Assembly (NCBI GenBank): GCA_020081605.1
Contig: JAHREC010000045.1
Coordinates: forward strand, 2,294,001 to 2,358,000
Length of the DNA stretch: 64,000 bases
Origin: Albifimbria verrucaria
Taxonomy: Eukaryota; Ascomycota; Sordariomycetes; Hypocreales; Stachybotryaceae
Reading direction: 5' to 3'
In this document: positions 33,241 to 46,102 of the stretch, piece by piece
How positions within the stretch are numbered: the first letter of the stretch is position 1
How the letters are laid out: each line of letters opens with the position of its first letter
Program-made: the position numbers and the translations under genes
The notes under the pieces: generated by a model
Databases searched by the model: none
The model's input: the letters and a program-made list of their open reading frames with translations, nothing else
Told to the model about the DNA's origin: nothing

Positions 33241-35288
33241 TTAATTAATCGTAATCTGCCTATACTCAGAAGAATCGAACGACTCAGCCTCAAACTTCTG
33301 TTTGGAGCCTGCTTCCTTAACCTGTGCATGATTGTACCAGACCAGACCGATTCTCTGAAAATTGGTTTCTGAGCCTGCTTGCCGTTTCAAAACGAGACTG
33401 TACACCCAATTCTTGCCCTCGGCCCAAGGCAAGATATGCACCTCTGAGTGTCGCCGTATTTTCCCAATCAATGGGTGTTTACTCGCCCAATCATAATCAA
33501 GGTAAAGATCCCATGCCAGTCCATCTCTCCTACCTCTCGGCCGTAGACACCAAATAGCGTTCAGATAGTCAACTTCACAAGTGAAAACAGTCCCTGATAT
33601 ATTCAAGTGACCCGAAAGAACCTCACTGAGAGGGTTCTTGTCCATGTATTCACATTCACATGAGTGTATAGCAACCAGGACATTGATATCATCCGAGGGA
33701 GGGACAAACATCAGTGGGCCTTCAACGGCCGCCCAAGACCAACTTGGTGAGCGATATGACTTAGGAGGGGCAGGTGATCCTTGGGCTTTCCAGGCGTCGC
33801 ATTGATCGTGTGCCAGAGTACGTCTCTTCCTAGGGTATCTGCCCAGAGACCGGCAAGATACCTGGTGTTAGGTCTGCCAGAGCCTATTCTGGCTGCGATC
33901 CCAGAGATGGCGGGTAGCTTGTCTGACTCTTTTGTCATTTGCAAGTGGCAATACTCTCCCACTATGCGAGCCCATTCCTGGTGCGGATTTTCTGGCGCCT
34001 CTAACCACTTTGCGAGACGAATCTTTGGAAATGTACGCAAACGGTCGTTGAAGATAGGCAGAGGCATCTTTTGTTCATCAAAAAAATCCCTGAAGTTGAG
34101 CATTCACACCCAACAGCTTCCATACATTCCCATTGCAATTCCCAGGAGTGAACCATAAGACTCGAGGCGAAAGCAAACGCTCTTGATATGTCCAGGCTCG
34201 TTTGAACAGCGACGGATTCTTCGCAAAAATTTCATACTTGGAGTACTGCCACCAGTGACAGTATTCAGGTATCCGTCTTCCGTACAACTGACAATGTTGA
34301 GATCCATTTGAGAGAACGGAGAGCTTCTTGGGCTTGAATTCATCCGATAGCATGGCGAAAAGTCCACTCTCACAATCAACAGAATGTGCAGCTGCAAGTG
34401 TCAGAACGGAATTCGAATAGACATCATGCATTTTGGCCGCCTGAGTCCTCCAATCCTGTTCGTCGTCCTGTATAATGCATATCGAGTCGATCCAGAGGTA
34501 CCTGATCCCAAGCATCCTGGTGAATATCACTGCGTCACGAAACGTTTTAGGCAGGCTTCTCAAGCTTATTTCAAGTTTTCGGGCCTTCAAAGTGCTGCGC
34601 GTTGTGCGACACTCGGGAACTATTCCACCCCAGGAATGACTCAATGCGACATAAGGCACAGAAAGAGTGTGGCCATCGTTTTGAACCAGTCTAACTTCAT
34701 GCGATTCACGGAGGCCGACGTCGATGACTCTGTCAGGCAAGTTGGCACTGTGCCCATTTCCACAGCGACTATGGTTCTTTGAACACACAGACATCCTGTG
34801 ACGAGCCCATTCCAATGCTGCGTTAGAACAAGTGTCTTCTGAGGAAGGCCTCGAACATAGGTACCAAAGGGTAGAAAGTCGCTGCCAGAAATCGTAAATA
34901 TTTCGACTGGCTTGATAATAGTGAGATGGTCGGAGAAAATATTAAGCGGAAACTTTGCGACATGTTCTGGGTCGAACGAGTTAATGCAGTCCCTCAGCAA
35001 AGCACAAGATGGGCAACGGAGTTTTGCGCTGGAATCTGCACTTTGGTATATCTCCTCGTATGTCGGACTTGGGAGCAGCTTATAGCTGTCAACGGAGGTT
35101 TTATACGGCAATAGCCTTGCTCCTCTGTTCCAACCACAGGTCCGGCACTTCTTGAAACGTTTGCTAAAATCGATGATTATTTCGTCACCGTCCAAAGTAT
35201 GCAGCACAATGACATCTTCTCTTTCGAGTTTTTGAGTCGAATCACTGTGAATAAACAGCTTTCGAAGTCTTGATGTAATGGATGACAT
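33241..35288 (-). CDS. HET-domain protein (second copy in window), frame-disrupted
   Basis: Start taken at MSSITSRLRKLFIHSD (35288). The N-terminal CxxC-type region has KKCRTCGWNRGA and RCPSCALLRDCI. HET core: VPYVALSHSWGG, LPKTFRDAVIFTRMLGIRYL, WIDSICIIQDDEQDW, AAKMHDVYSNSVLTLAAAHS and RAWTYQERLLSPRVLWF. C-terminal region: EWARIVGEYCHLQMTKESDK, LPAISGIAARI, RYLAGLW, then WASKHPLIGKI. Frame changes occur near 34780, 34090 and 33710, each joinable by small indels without loss of sequence. About 680 aa. The full set of HET blocks is present, so this copy may well be functional. HET proteins cause cell death on non-self recognition. Confidence 0.85.
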
Positions 35289-38023
35289 TATTAATGCTAA
35301 AAGTATACATAAACGTGGTGTGTTGATGTAACAACACACTGGCTTAGACTTTCGTAGTTTGTCAACAGCAACGAGGACAACATATCGATAGATTCAACAG
35401 CTGAAGATAGACTGTGCCCAACGAGAGCGCTGCTTATATACCTCTACTACCCCGCTTCTATTACTTTTTCTATGTGGCGTATGAACCTCGCTATCAGTTG
35501 ATACGGATATGATTAGTTGTTTTGCTTTGGACCTAAACGTCCTGGGCGCTTCGGGGAGAAGCACAGTCGTAATCTCGGTGGTCAGTCATTCCAAGTGGCA
35601 CTATTCAAGGCGCCGTTGTTAGCCAAAATAAAAAGAGTCATCTGACGGATTGAATGAAGACAAATGATGAGGGCTGGGTAGGACAGAGGGTAGATCCACG
35701 ATGGCCAATCAAGTAGTAGCGGTACTTTCAGACATATAAAGGTTGCAATTTAAGATTCTAATGATTCGCTTCCAGGAGAGTTGATAAAGAATCGAAAGGT
35801 ACGCTGTGCACAGCTGAGACGGTTTTGCACTATGTAACAGTCCAGATGATTCGCAAATTCTTTTCCATAGAAAGCCACTTATATTGATAGCCAGTGAGGC
35901 AATCTGGGATAATTCTCTGCGGAGAGGATAAAATATATTTTCTTAACTGTGAACAACTCACCCATATGGACATATAGAGTCAATGTGAGCAGCCGCCTAG
36001 GGTTACTGTCTAGGATATTTTGTTCCTCAAAACCCATAACAAAATTCTCAACCGATTTTACATGATGAACATCTAGTCTTGGATTGTTGAACATACTTAA
36101 GTACCTGGCTCATGCCTCACCACTAGCCCAGCCACACCCAAATTTCTCCTGATGCCCCCAACCTGGCAGAGCAGTAACGTGTCGAATCTTCGCTCGCAAA
36201 TTGAACAACTACTGTAACCATTAATTGAATAATGATAAGAGTGCCTACCTTGTCGGGTATTATGTCGCTTAAGGGTCCGAAATTCTGGTCCACTTTCTGC
36301 TACCCGATTATAAAAGGGAGATGCTATTGTAAAGGGAAGCGAGAATTGGCGACGAAACTATTGACTGGCCTGTGGGCCATATCACGGCAGCACTATGCAT
36401 ATTATGGCGAATTAGGACTCTATGCTTGGCTCTCCTTGATTTCCTGCCGAAAGAAGATCGTGTTCTGGCCAAAAAGGGCAACTTATCATCTCGCGTGGGC
36501 TCGCTCCGCTTCCGCAAGCCGGGCTTGATGCATAGCACTTGACCCTGGACTATAGTGGGACTGTAAACCCTTTGCAAGGGCCATCACCAAAACGGATATG
36601 AGGGTTTGCCTGCGGTGTTGACGTTTACAAATTGGAGAGGAGAGCGACTTCTAGATGAGACCATGACACTAATTAACCCAGCTAAATCCAACTTATGAGA
36701 ATCATCTATAATAATAGAAGTTCATCCATGAATGAAGCTGGTTACAGCACCGAATCCCCTGTGAAAAACGGAGCTCCACTAAGGAACCCCTTGCCAACTA
36801 CGCGCTAAAACGAAATGCCATGGCTAAAGTCATCGGATGATTTCTGCCATTCCTCTTCGAGGATTCCCTCTCCATCGCTCGCTGGGTAACGTCTAGCGGT
36901 TCTTACTAGGCTTCGGCTATACCCACAGTCCCACCAACCTGACGGGTGCTAAGAGCAAAGCCACAGTGAATACCTGCAGGAACCCAACAGGGAATCCATT
37001 GGCCCAGAACACGAAGCAGACTGCTCAATCAATGGATAAAGTGATGACTTCAGAGGAACTGTGCTCTCCAGTTCAAACACCATTGCATGAAGTATTACAG
37101 GGTGTCTCTCTTTACCGGAACTAGTCCTATGACCAATCCAAGGTTGACATGTGATCCCCTCTTAAGGAACTATTCAGTGTTGCTCGTGTGCACTTGCTGA
37201 ACCTGTAGGTCATGTGGTCGTATATTCCGACATCTCTTAAACAATGGCAGTCTTTGATATCATCTTGTCCCCGTCTGCTGTCTTGGCTACCAGCCAAAAT
37301 CGGCTGCTCTTCCGCGAAACTGGCCGTTAAACTGCCAGTGCCTTCTGTCTCGGCTCCGACAGTGGCTTAGTGCCTTTCAGGTGAAGCTAGCATGGGCTCC
37401 TCCTGGTCTCGGCAGTTTGTCACAGAGGTCTGTCAGATGTTGGTCTTGTTAACCAGTTCATCAAATTGAAGAAATCTCTCTTGTCATGTTTTTAGAGGCC
37501 CTTCATAATTTATAAAATGTTATGGCGATGGCGAGTCTTGTTCTCAAAGGATGGTTCACAAAATATTCTCCGACCTTAATTAATTGTATATGAGGCGTTG
37601 AAGTGGGTATGTTCGACCTAACATATCGTTAGTGTATAAGGGACCCGTTGCACTGGACCCTGGACAGTCACCTCTCGCCTCACGCCTCACCGTTGCCGTT
37701 GCCCTTGCCGTTACTTGTCGGCCCCAGTAGCTGCTGTTGGACATGCGCGGGAGATGTTACTAGCGGGGACCGGGGTTGAGGATGCTGAACCTTTTGTTCA
37801 TAAAGATCATGGTTAGCCCATCGTGAGATTGTGGTTCAAGTCCGTGCTCTGGGCTGCCAGTCGTTGTCATTGTCTGTCGTTCACTTCATCTTGTCAGTCC
37901 GTGGACACATCCACACTCATTCGCTTCTTAGATCCAGCCTTCCTTCGTTTCACTCCAAATCCACGCTATTACCGCATCTTTAACCCAGTATTTTCATTTC
38001 AGTTTGGTTCTCCAGGAGTAACC
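35289..38023. other. 2.7-kb gene-free stretch
   Basis: No open frame above about 100 codons and no recognisable coding remnant, repeat or transposon end. It contains the upstream regions of the HET gene and the tyrosinase gene. This is one of the largest empty spaces in the window. Confidence 0.5.
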
Positions 38024-39725
38024 ATGCATTTCTCTTTGCTTGCCGTTGCCGGCGCCCTGCTGTTGGCTCCTGCCAACGGCCAGGAGTGTCCAGCTAAGCG
38101 ACCAACAACAGCCATTCCAGCTTTGCCAAGCTCATCGCTCTCTACAGTCTCTTCTCAGGCTTCCAGCACTCCCAAGTCGAGTGCCAAACCCACTTCATCC
38201 CTTTCGTCTTCGCAATCAACAACGATTGAATCTGCTTCACCACCGTCTTCAACATTCAGCACCAGCACCAAGCCGACGACTGCTTCTGGCTCGGGTATTT
38301 CTTCGACTCTTACTTCCTCATTTTCATCAATTCTGTTCTCTATCTCTGAGCCAGTCCCGAAGACTACATCAACACAGGTGACCTCGACAACCAAGCCCAC
38401 GTCAACCTCCGAGGCAATCACCATCTCGTCCGCCTCCTCGTTCTCTTCGACAAAACCAACAAGTACCTCAAGCAAGGGTTATGTCCCTCTGCTGTACCAC
38501 GAGCATACCCTGCCGATATTGTTGACAAACTTCGCGACGATAGCATTGAGAAGCTTTACAAACATCTCGAAAAGAAACCCTCTTCAGGGGTTGCACGTTG
38601 GAGAATGCCTCCGTTCGTCGCGAGTGGTAAGGCAACAATAGTACTTGATGTATTCCAGTCACTTACATCTCATCAGGAGCGACCTCTCTGTGAAAGAGCG
38701 CGAGGACTATATCAAGGCCGTCCAATGTCTCCAGTCGCTTCCCCAAAACTTCCACCTCTGAAGCTCCCGGTGTTCGAAGCCGATTCGATGACTTCCTTGC
38801 TGTACATGTACAGCAGACTGACTCTGTCCATGGAACTGTACGTTTGATGAGTTTCAAACTGATGAGAAATTCATGCTTATTTCCACTTACAGGCCAACTT
38901 CCTTTCATGGCACCGATACTACGTGTGGACCTATGAACAAGCGCTTCGTGAGGAGTGCGGCTATAAGGGCTCTCACCCGGTACGTTGGACTCGAACTACA
39001 AGTAGATCTTGTACAAGGCTGACCGAAACTAGTACTGGAACTGGGACCGCTATGCTAGCGATCCTGTTAACTCCCCTTTGTTCAACGGCAATAGCTCCAG
39101 CATTGGCGGTAACTCTGTCAATGGCAACTGTGTGGCCACTGGACCTTTAAAGAGTAGGTTTATCAATATCCGAGACTTGACTTTGGTCACTGATTTTGCC
39201 TCAGTATGCGAGTTAACCTTGGTCCTGGCCGCTCCTTGAACTACAACCCTCGATGCCTCAAGCGTGACATGAGCACGTGGTGGGCACAATTTACGACCGT
39301 CAAATACAGCCACCCACTCATCACCAATAGCAACAATATTGGACAATTCCAGGATACAATGCAGCAACCTCAGAATGTGCATGCGGGAGGTCACTTTACT
39401 GTTGGAGGTGACCCTGGCGGTGTAAGCCTTTCTTACCCCGGAGCGCTTAATTATCGACAATGCTGACAGATTTGTGCCAGGATATTTACACTTCTCCTGG
39501 TGACCCTGCCTTTTACTTGCACCACGCTATGATTGATCGCGTCTGGTGGATCTGGCAGCTCCAGGATCTGGAGAACCGCTTGCATGCAGTGACTGGACGG
39601 GTAGTTGGGTCCGCCCGGGAGGCAGCGTGTCAGATCCTGTGACAGTGGGTGTCAACGGGCCAGCATCGCAGATCGGAAACTTGCTTGATACCATGGATGG
39701 GCCGTTCTGCTACATCTATGCCTAA
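38024..39725 (+). CDS. secreted tyrosinase-domain copper protein with Ser/Thr-rich N-terminus
   Basis: Signal peptide MHFSLLAVAGALLLAPANGQ, then about 130 aa of Ser/Thr/Pro repeats (SSTFSTSTKPTTASG type), then LCPSAVPRAYPADIVDKLRD and GCTLENASVRREW. Type-3 copper site A: FDDFLAVHVQQTDSVHGT and FLSWHRYYVWTYEQAL. Site B: NVHAGGHFTVGGDPGG and DPAFYLHHAMIDRVWWIW. All six copper-binding histidines appear present. Several short introns (for example near 38630, 38850, 38980) and at least three homopolymer shifts interrupt the frame. It ends DGPFCYIYA at 39725. It would oxidise phenols extracellularly; pigment, defence or plant-phenolic roles are possible. Confidence 0.8.
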
Positions 39726-40902
39726 GTGTGAAGACAAGAGACGGCACCATCATGATGATCAAAGAGTAGTTAAATGAAGGTATCGGGGATAGCGGTCGCC
39801 GCTTACTTTAATGTTTAAATATAGTATTTAGTTTTGGGAATGGGCCAAACCCATAAGTTTGGTGTACTATTTATTACGAAGCGCAGTATTAATGTAGACC
39901 TTGTGGTAGTGATTGCCTTCTGAGTTCCTTAGGCATTAGTCTCATTGTTCAGGACCTAAGTAAGCCAATATGGTCTCCATTCAGGTCGCGATTGGAACCT
40001 CGTAGCCACACAGAAGAGGCTTAAGGTCCCAGATTTTCCGAATATTCTTCAAAAGGGATGCTCAAGACAGAAACCTTGCTACGCATCGTGAGATTCTCTG
40101 AACGGAGGCATCTAGACCTCAGCAATGATGACTGGGTTATTCTCACTTGGGAATACATAGTCCTCTTTTTCTGATGAGAGCCTCTCAAGTTACGTGTGTG
40201 GTACATAGTCTTCAATTGGCAGCATATGCCACGTACCGCTATGATCATATCTTTGCAAATCCAGGCGTTCATTTGCCTTTATTCCACATGTTCTCTACTG
40301 TGCACATTGTCCTTATCGTTAAGTTTGAGCAAAAGAAACCCTGACGCCGTTGATTAGCTTTGTCAATCGTTGGCTAGAGGGATTGCCAGAGAACCTCATG
40401 CTGCGACTTGACTAGTACGAGAAGACTGAACGTTCAGAATGAACAAGATCACACCGCCCGAAAATATATGTTACTGCCCTGTAGATTTTTGCAGTCCGCT
40501 ACATCTTCGTTTCTTGACAAAGTCTGAATCTAGTGTTTGCTTGACTAACAGATCTAATAACGCCACTGTAATTGGGAAAACGGAACCAGGCGCGGTCAGA
40601 TATCACAAGTGCCACTTATGCCAACGTTCACCGAATTTGCCGCGCATGCATAATACCAATACAGCCACCCACGTCTTTTCATCATTCATCACAAGGCATT
40701 GGATGATCATGGCCATGAACTTTCTTTAGTGTTCCCTTGATGCAATATCATAACTCTCATCTGTAGAACAGAGTCACGTCCGCGAGCTCGTGCATATCGT
40801 TTACAATCCCAGGGCTACTTAACGACAGACCTTTCGCACCTCAATCAAGTTCCCAAGCACCTTATTTATCATCTTTTCATAACAAGATCAGCTCTCGTCA
40901 AA
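39726..40902. other. intergenic, no supported gene
   Basis: Short frames such as 40439-40729 have no family resemblance. It includes the promoter of the HsbA-type gene. Confidence 0.45.
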
Positions 40903-41423
40903 ATGAAGTCTATCCTCACCCTGGCATCAGTCTTGGCGGCCGGTGTAGCTGCTCAATGTCCTTTGGTAGACCAGCTGCAGACGACCAATAATCTCGTCGC
41001 GCAGACAGCTAACACATTGGCTGGTTGGCAAGGTACTTGGGCCGGCATGGCTATGATTGGAATACCTTCGGTCATTCGAAGTACACAATTGCTTCAAGCC
41101 ATCAACAGCATCTCTAGTTATAACGGAGGACCTTTGAGTAACGACTGCGCGGATCAAGTCCTCCAAGTACTTGAGTTGAATCACCAACAACGTGGACCTG
41201 TCCTGAATGGAATTATTGGACAGAAAGCTAATTTTGTCGCTCTCAGCCCTGGCTTCGCCGATGCTGGCCAGGTCGCCGCCAAAGCGACCGGGTTTCTTTC
41301 AGATGGACTGCATTCAGCCATAAAAATGCAATGCCTGACGAAGCTAGGAAGGCTACGGTCCAGCAACTTTGGGATGGGGCTGCGCAGGACCTAGTTCAGA
41401 TCAATGCTGCGTATTCCTCTTGA
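40903..41423 (+). CDS. HsbA-type hydrophobic-surface-binding secreted protein
   Basis: Signal peptide MKSILTLASVLAAGVAAQ. The mature protein is helical with spaced small and hydrophobic residues (VDQLQTTNNLVAQTANTLAG, QLLQAINSISSYNGGP, SNDCADQVLQVLELN, LNGIIGQKANFVALSPGFAD). This fits the HsbA / cell-wall galactomannoprotein family, which coats hydrophobic surfaces and recruits cutinase-like enzymes. The frame shifts at the A-run 41322-41326; past it the protein ends AMPDEARKATVQQLWDG and QINAAYSS with a stop at 41421. About 170 aa, the usual family length. Confidence 0.75.
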
Positions 41424-43435
41424 GGAAGAAAAGCTAACAAGGGGGAGATGAGAGATCAAGAGCAAAACTTTCGACAAAATGCAAATTGGACCAAAATGGA
41501 GGTGATTGGCTGTATCAAGCTGTTTACTGTAGTGGTGGTGTTTTATCCTGCGCTCATACACACATTCTCTATCACTAGTTCTGGTTCAATGGATCACCTT
41601 TATATTTGTCTTATGGAAGCAAACTCCAGCCACTGACCAACATATGCTAACTTTTGATCTAATTATACCAGGAACTAAGCTTTCCAGCCATTTGCGTAAA
41701 TTGGATACTCAAGCGGTTGGCGTTGACTGGGGCGATCCTAGATCCATGTGAGGAGGCGTCAAGCATCATCACCGTCTGTACCCACAACCGTTTTTAACGG
41801 ATATTCGGCATCCTAGCTTGTCTCATTTGTATTACTTCGTATTTTCAGTTCAAATAGTACTGGTTATTGTATATCGTCGCCAAAGGCAATTGATGCGAAA
41901 TGATTGGTATCGGACCTTGAATTAAGCTAGCCTTAAAGCCGTATGATTCAATCACCAGGATTTCTCCTCTTGAGTTACTCATGAATGCGTTCGTGAAACC
42001 ATTCGTGGTATTACCTACAATTATCAGTCGTTTGATACTCTCGATGCCTTTGGTCAGTAAAATTTACAAGAAGATGAGCTAACATCAGCTTACTCTGAGG
42101 AGTTATACTCACCAATTGAACGCTCCCTCAGTAATTTGGGTTGAATTGGTTATAGGTCTACTGTTCAATATTTAAGTAATTGGTGTTCGACCCCATGCCC
42201 TTGCCACGACACAAATACACAAGAATTTGACTAGTATCAGATAAGAAGATATTGGCCAAAATAGGTGTTGAACTCTACATTGTGCAACCACTATCTACTG
42301 TTTCGAGCACTGAGGTGCGTAAACCGATATGATGGGAGGCAGATTGTTACCACATCACTTCCCCTCATATGCCAATGCTGACACCTACAGAGTAGGTTCG
42401 GGACACCTTGATCACCATGATGGTAGGTTAGGCAACTCGAAAGCTCCTTTCCGCTTGTACAATATGCTGTGTTGATACGTTTGGTGCCGTTACAAGTGAA
42501 CGAGTTATCAGAAAAGTAGTTTCGGACCATTCTTTAACCTCAAGCATCCAATATCTGCTAGTTATCCTGGTCAATATGTTCGATCACAGCTCTATTCAGT
42601 TTGTTGCTGATAATGGAAATGGACCAGACATGTCTAGTCCATCATTGCGAACGGCGAAGACATAGTGCCATATAATAGCGATAGCAGATTCGAAGCATAT
42701 CCAAATTTTGGCTCAGATATCGTACAATGGCCTTTTATTGGTTAATTCTATTTTGGCCCGAACCTTGTGCAATATCAACTCGAACCCCTTGATCACCAAT
42801 ACTCCCAAGCCATGGCCAATGAAGATAATAGGCATTTTCAACAGTTTTGAGTCACCCTGGCAGCGGCCGACCTTGCTAGCGGCAACTATCATGTTCCTAA
42901 ACTTTGGCTATATTGCTTACTGCGTGCCCTGTGTTCAGAGCCTAGAGACCCTTTTGAGAGAATTCTTTAGGTCTGCCAAGCTCTGGGAACAGTTGCTGTT
43001 ATAGGAGTGGGACTCCTAATTAGCGGATAAACATGATTGCATGGACAAATTGCTTGGCGGTTGGCCCATTCCCCTGCCAAGATGCTGGCCGACTTGCCGC
43101 ATTCGACAAGGGTAAGTAAGGGTGGCCAATGCAATGGCTCCACGCATATATAGTCAAGGCTGATCCCTAATTAACGTTACAGCCTTTCGGAGTTCATTTC
43201 CACCCACCCCCACTGATGATCGTGGCATTTACCATCATCAATGGGACTACCTTTCTGCCGGGTTCTTGCATAGAGATCGAAATTCTTATCAGTCTTTATA
43301 CTTAGAAGACGAACAGGAACCTGATCTTCTCCAGCAGTCAGGTAGGCAGCAAATTTCACGCCTATAAGGTGGAGCTGGATGAGAACAAACCCTCAAAGGC
43401 TACATACTATTGGAAGTTAGAAGAGGCTACTAACT
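41424..43435. other. 2.0-kb gene-free, AT-rich stretch
   Basis: Stop-dense on both strands with no recognisable coding remnant or repeat. It could be decayed sequence, but I see no diagnostic element. Confidence 0.45.
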
Positions 43436-44863
43436 ATGCAGCAACGATTTACGGCTTCTGCATGGTGGTGCGTGGCATTCTTTGTCGGGGCGTGGGCTAC
43501 AGATAAATGCACCAGCACCAATGGATTCACCATCGCCTCCCAGGCCGATGCCGACGTACTGAGTAAATGCAGCGAATATACTGGCGATGTGTTAATCGCG
43601 TCAAAGGCCCATGGAAACATCACCATCGATGGCCTGGTGACGCTACATGGACGCCTATCGACAGCACCCAGCGACTCAATCGAAAGCGCGACGAAACTGA
43701 TAGGCTTTTCCGGCAAGACAATCGAGACCATTGACGGTGATCTCTCCATCACTAACCTCAAGGGGCTCGAACTGTTGGACCTACCAGCGCTGACTACCGT
43801 TGGTGGCGACGTTAGGCTCCAAAGCTTGCCAGCGCTTGTTAATGTGCACCTCGAGCAGATCAACTCCGTCGCCAGCCTCAGCTTGGTGTCGCTCCCCAGC
43901 CTGCGCAGCCCTTCCATCGGCCTGGATCATCTCACCGAGGGGTCCAGTAGGGGCTTGAAACACATCACAAGCACCAGCGATCCCAAAGTCGAGGTGCGAG
44001 ATGTAGGCTTTGTGGACCTGGGTGGCATAATGGACAATTGGAACGCGTCGTTGTTCTCGCTCGAAGATGCACCCAACCTGAATGAGCTGCTGATCATCGT
44101 CGGACGTGTTGGCGAGGTGCGCATCCGTGGCAACGGCAACTTGACGCTGCACATGCCGGAGAAAGGCTGGGTTGGTGACGTTGTACCCGTTATGGAGAAG
44201 CTCAGCATCACAGGCATCAAACACATATCGCCCTGTTTGCACCCCGAAGTCTGGGATTTCGTCGCCATCAACAACACCGTCAAGTACCTCCGCTTTGGCT
44301 TCAAAGGCGTGCGGCGGTTGGAAATCCGCGACAACCCAAATATGAAGCGTCTACTGCCGTTCAATGGACAGAACTTATGGGAGTGGAATCTTTCGACCAT
44401 GGTGGTCCAGGACAATCCACTTTTAGAGCTTGTCGAGTACCCTTCGAGGGCCGCAGATGATATCCTCACCCTGGATGAGTGCCCGTTCATGTTCAATCAC
44501 ACTGAGGACCAGTGGCAGTGGTATCCATTTAGCATGGAAACCATCTCCATTAACGCTCGCGTCGAGAACAGTTTCTTGTAAGTGCTTCTCTCCTCTCCGA
44601 GGTTATTTAAGCTGCCTTAGCACATTCAGTATCTGACCTATATCAGCTCAAGCTTTCTTGAACTTTGGAGCGACCGCCCTAGCTCGTGGGACAACTCCAT
44701 GGCGAAAGTTACGCGGGAATTTACAATCAACTCGACAGATCAGGGTTTCGACTGTACTCAGCTGGATAGATTACGTTCTGTGAGAGGGGCATTCCCAGGG
44801 AATACAGTTGCTAAGGGAAGACCCTCCCAGCGGGAGGTTTTGATTCAGCATCTCAGATACTAA
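43436..44863 (+). CDS. Ecm33/Sps2-like secreted cell-wall protein (receptor L-domain type)
   Basis: Signal peptide MQQRFTASAWWCVAFFVGAW, then CTSTNGFTIASQADADVLSK, the standard opening of Ecm33-like proteins. Leucine-rich, repeat-like strands follow (ETIDGDLSITNLKGLELLD, LPALTTVGGDVRLQSLPAL, SVASLSLVSLPSLRSPSIG), then several N-glycosylation sites (NGNLT, NLS, NHT). A 70-nt intron at about 44578-44647 leads to a C-terminal part ending REVLIQHLRY. No clear GPI signal remains, unlike typical Ecm33, so it may be freely secreted or truncated. Reading frame is intact. About 450 aa. Confidence 0.7.
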
Positions 44864-45386
44864 GAGCTTCCGTGGATATATTAGCAGCATTGGCATTCAT
44901 TTCAATAGCCGTTTCTCTGTAATATATTACTAATTCACCCCTGAGTACTATGCACTCTCAAATATCAAGGGTGGGGGTTTTGAAGAAGTGAAAAGGGCCG
45001 CCACATGAAGCTGCGTCAAGGGCTTGGTGATTGGGACAAATTGGGTCATGCCCGGTTCTGTGCCGTTTTTTCTCCTGGTCAGTGATTCGAGTACATCGCA
45101 CAGTTGTTTCTGATGCACTCAGCGAGGAAGCTGAAGCAACAACTGGTAAGGCTATGTGTGAATCAGCAACTTGTTCATCAACACATCCTTTATCTATGTT
45201 GCATTCATCGGGTTGAGAATTCTTTCTGCTTTCTGGCAAAGCTCATCAGTATCTAAAAGAACAAATATGACTCGTGACCACACAATGGAAAGGAGAATAA
45301 AACTAGGAGAGTGGTAGAAAATGAAGGAGATGAGACAAGGATATGTAAAAAGCAAGCTAGTGGATCACACCGAGGGATCAGAAAAG

Positions 45387-46102
45387 TCATTGCTCACCCC
45401 TGCGTTTCGTTGTGACAGTACCATAGGCGTGAGCCTCTTCCCTATTCAGCTCACGAAACACTATTACACAATCGTGTCTGACTTCGAATGGCTCCTGGCT
45501 TAAAGTTAAAGCCTCGATGTTGACATTATTACGGTTGAATTTAGTCCATCCGGCTTTTGTCGAAATGCCAGCCTTGATTTTGTTGTCTCTATAAGGAGCA
45601 GCAATCTCAAGCATCTGGTTTGAGTGTTCGGAGAGCTCTGCATTCGGCTCTCTCAGAATGTTCTTCGCTGGCATCTTCGCGTTCCGTGTCCGATATTCAG
45701 CTGGGCTGGTTTCCTTGTTAATGGGTTCAGATTCTGTGTTTTCTCTTGTACCACAGTTCGTGCCTGCGGTTGTGATTTCTGAGTTATTCTGGTCATGGAG
45801 ATTAGAACTTTTGGAAATGAAACAAAAAAGAAAAGAAAAGAAGAAATCCCCATATTGTAGCCTACCAAGTTTCTGGGCTGGACGAATTCATTATCTCCAG
45901 GTGGGGGTGGTGAGAATAGCAAGGGAGGCCTATGACTTCGCTCACGATAATCGTGATGAGTATGGTGGTCTTCCAGAAGATGAGTCTCTCCGCCCTGAGA
46001 CGTGAAGTATCCTATGCCATTGAGCAATGAGCCCGGAGCATGGCCGCTCTTGGATGGCGATTGACTGCCGGGCCCGTTATGGCTTTGGGTCATGTCTTTC
46101 AT
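45387..46102 (-). CDS. hypothetical protein, DUF8035-like C-terminus
   Basis: Starts MKDMTQSHNGPGSQSPSK with a His/Pro-rich low-complexity region ending FVQPRNL. A predicted intron (about 45770-45865) is followed by ITTAGTNCGTRENTESEP and the conserved-looking tail AGWTKFNRNNVNIEALTLSQ, EPFEVRHDCVIVFRELNREE. The spacing of W-T, N-x-E-A and E-x-F-E resembles the C-terminal module of fungal DUF8035-type proteins; this is pattern memory, not a search. The intron joins in frame only if one G is added at the donor. About 205 aa. Function unknown. Confidence 0.4.

Noticed and set aside
37800..37860. GGTTCAAGTCC resembling a tRNA T-loop
   Set aside because: No pairing T-stem, acceptor stem or anticodon arm could be drawn around it.
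44958..45239. 93-codon minus-strand frame after the DUF8035-like gene
   Set aside because: Composition is plausible but it lacks homology signals and its link to the neighbouring gene is unsupported.
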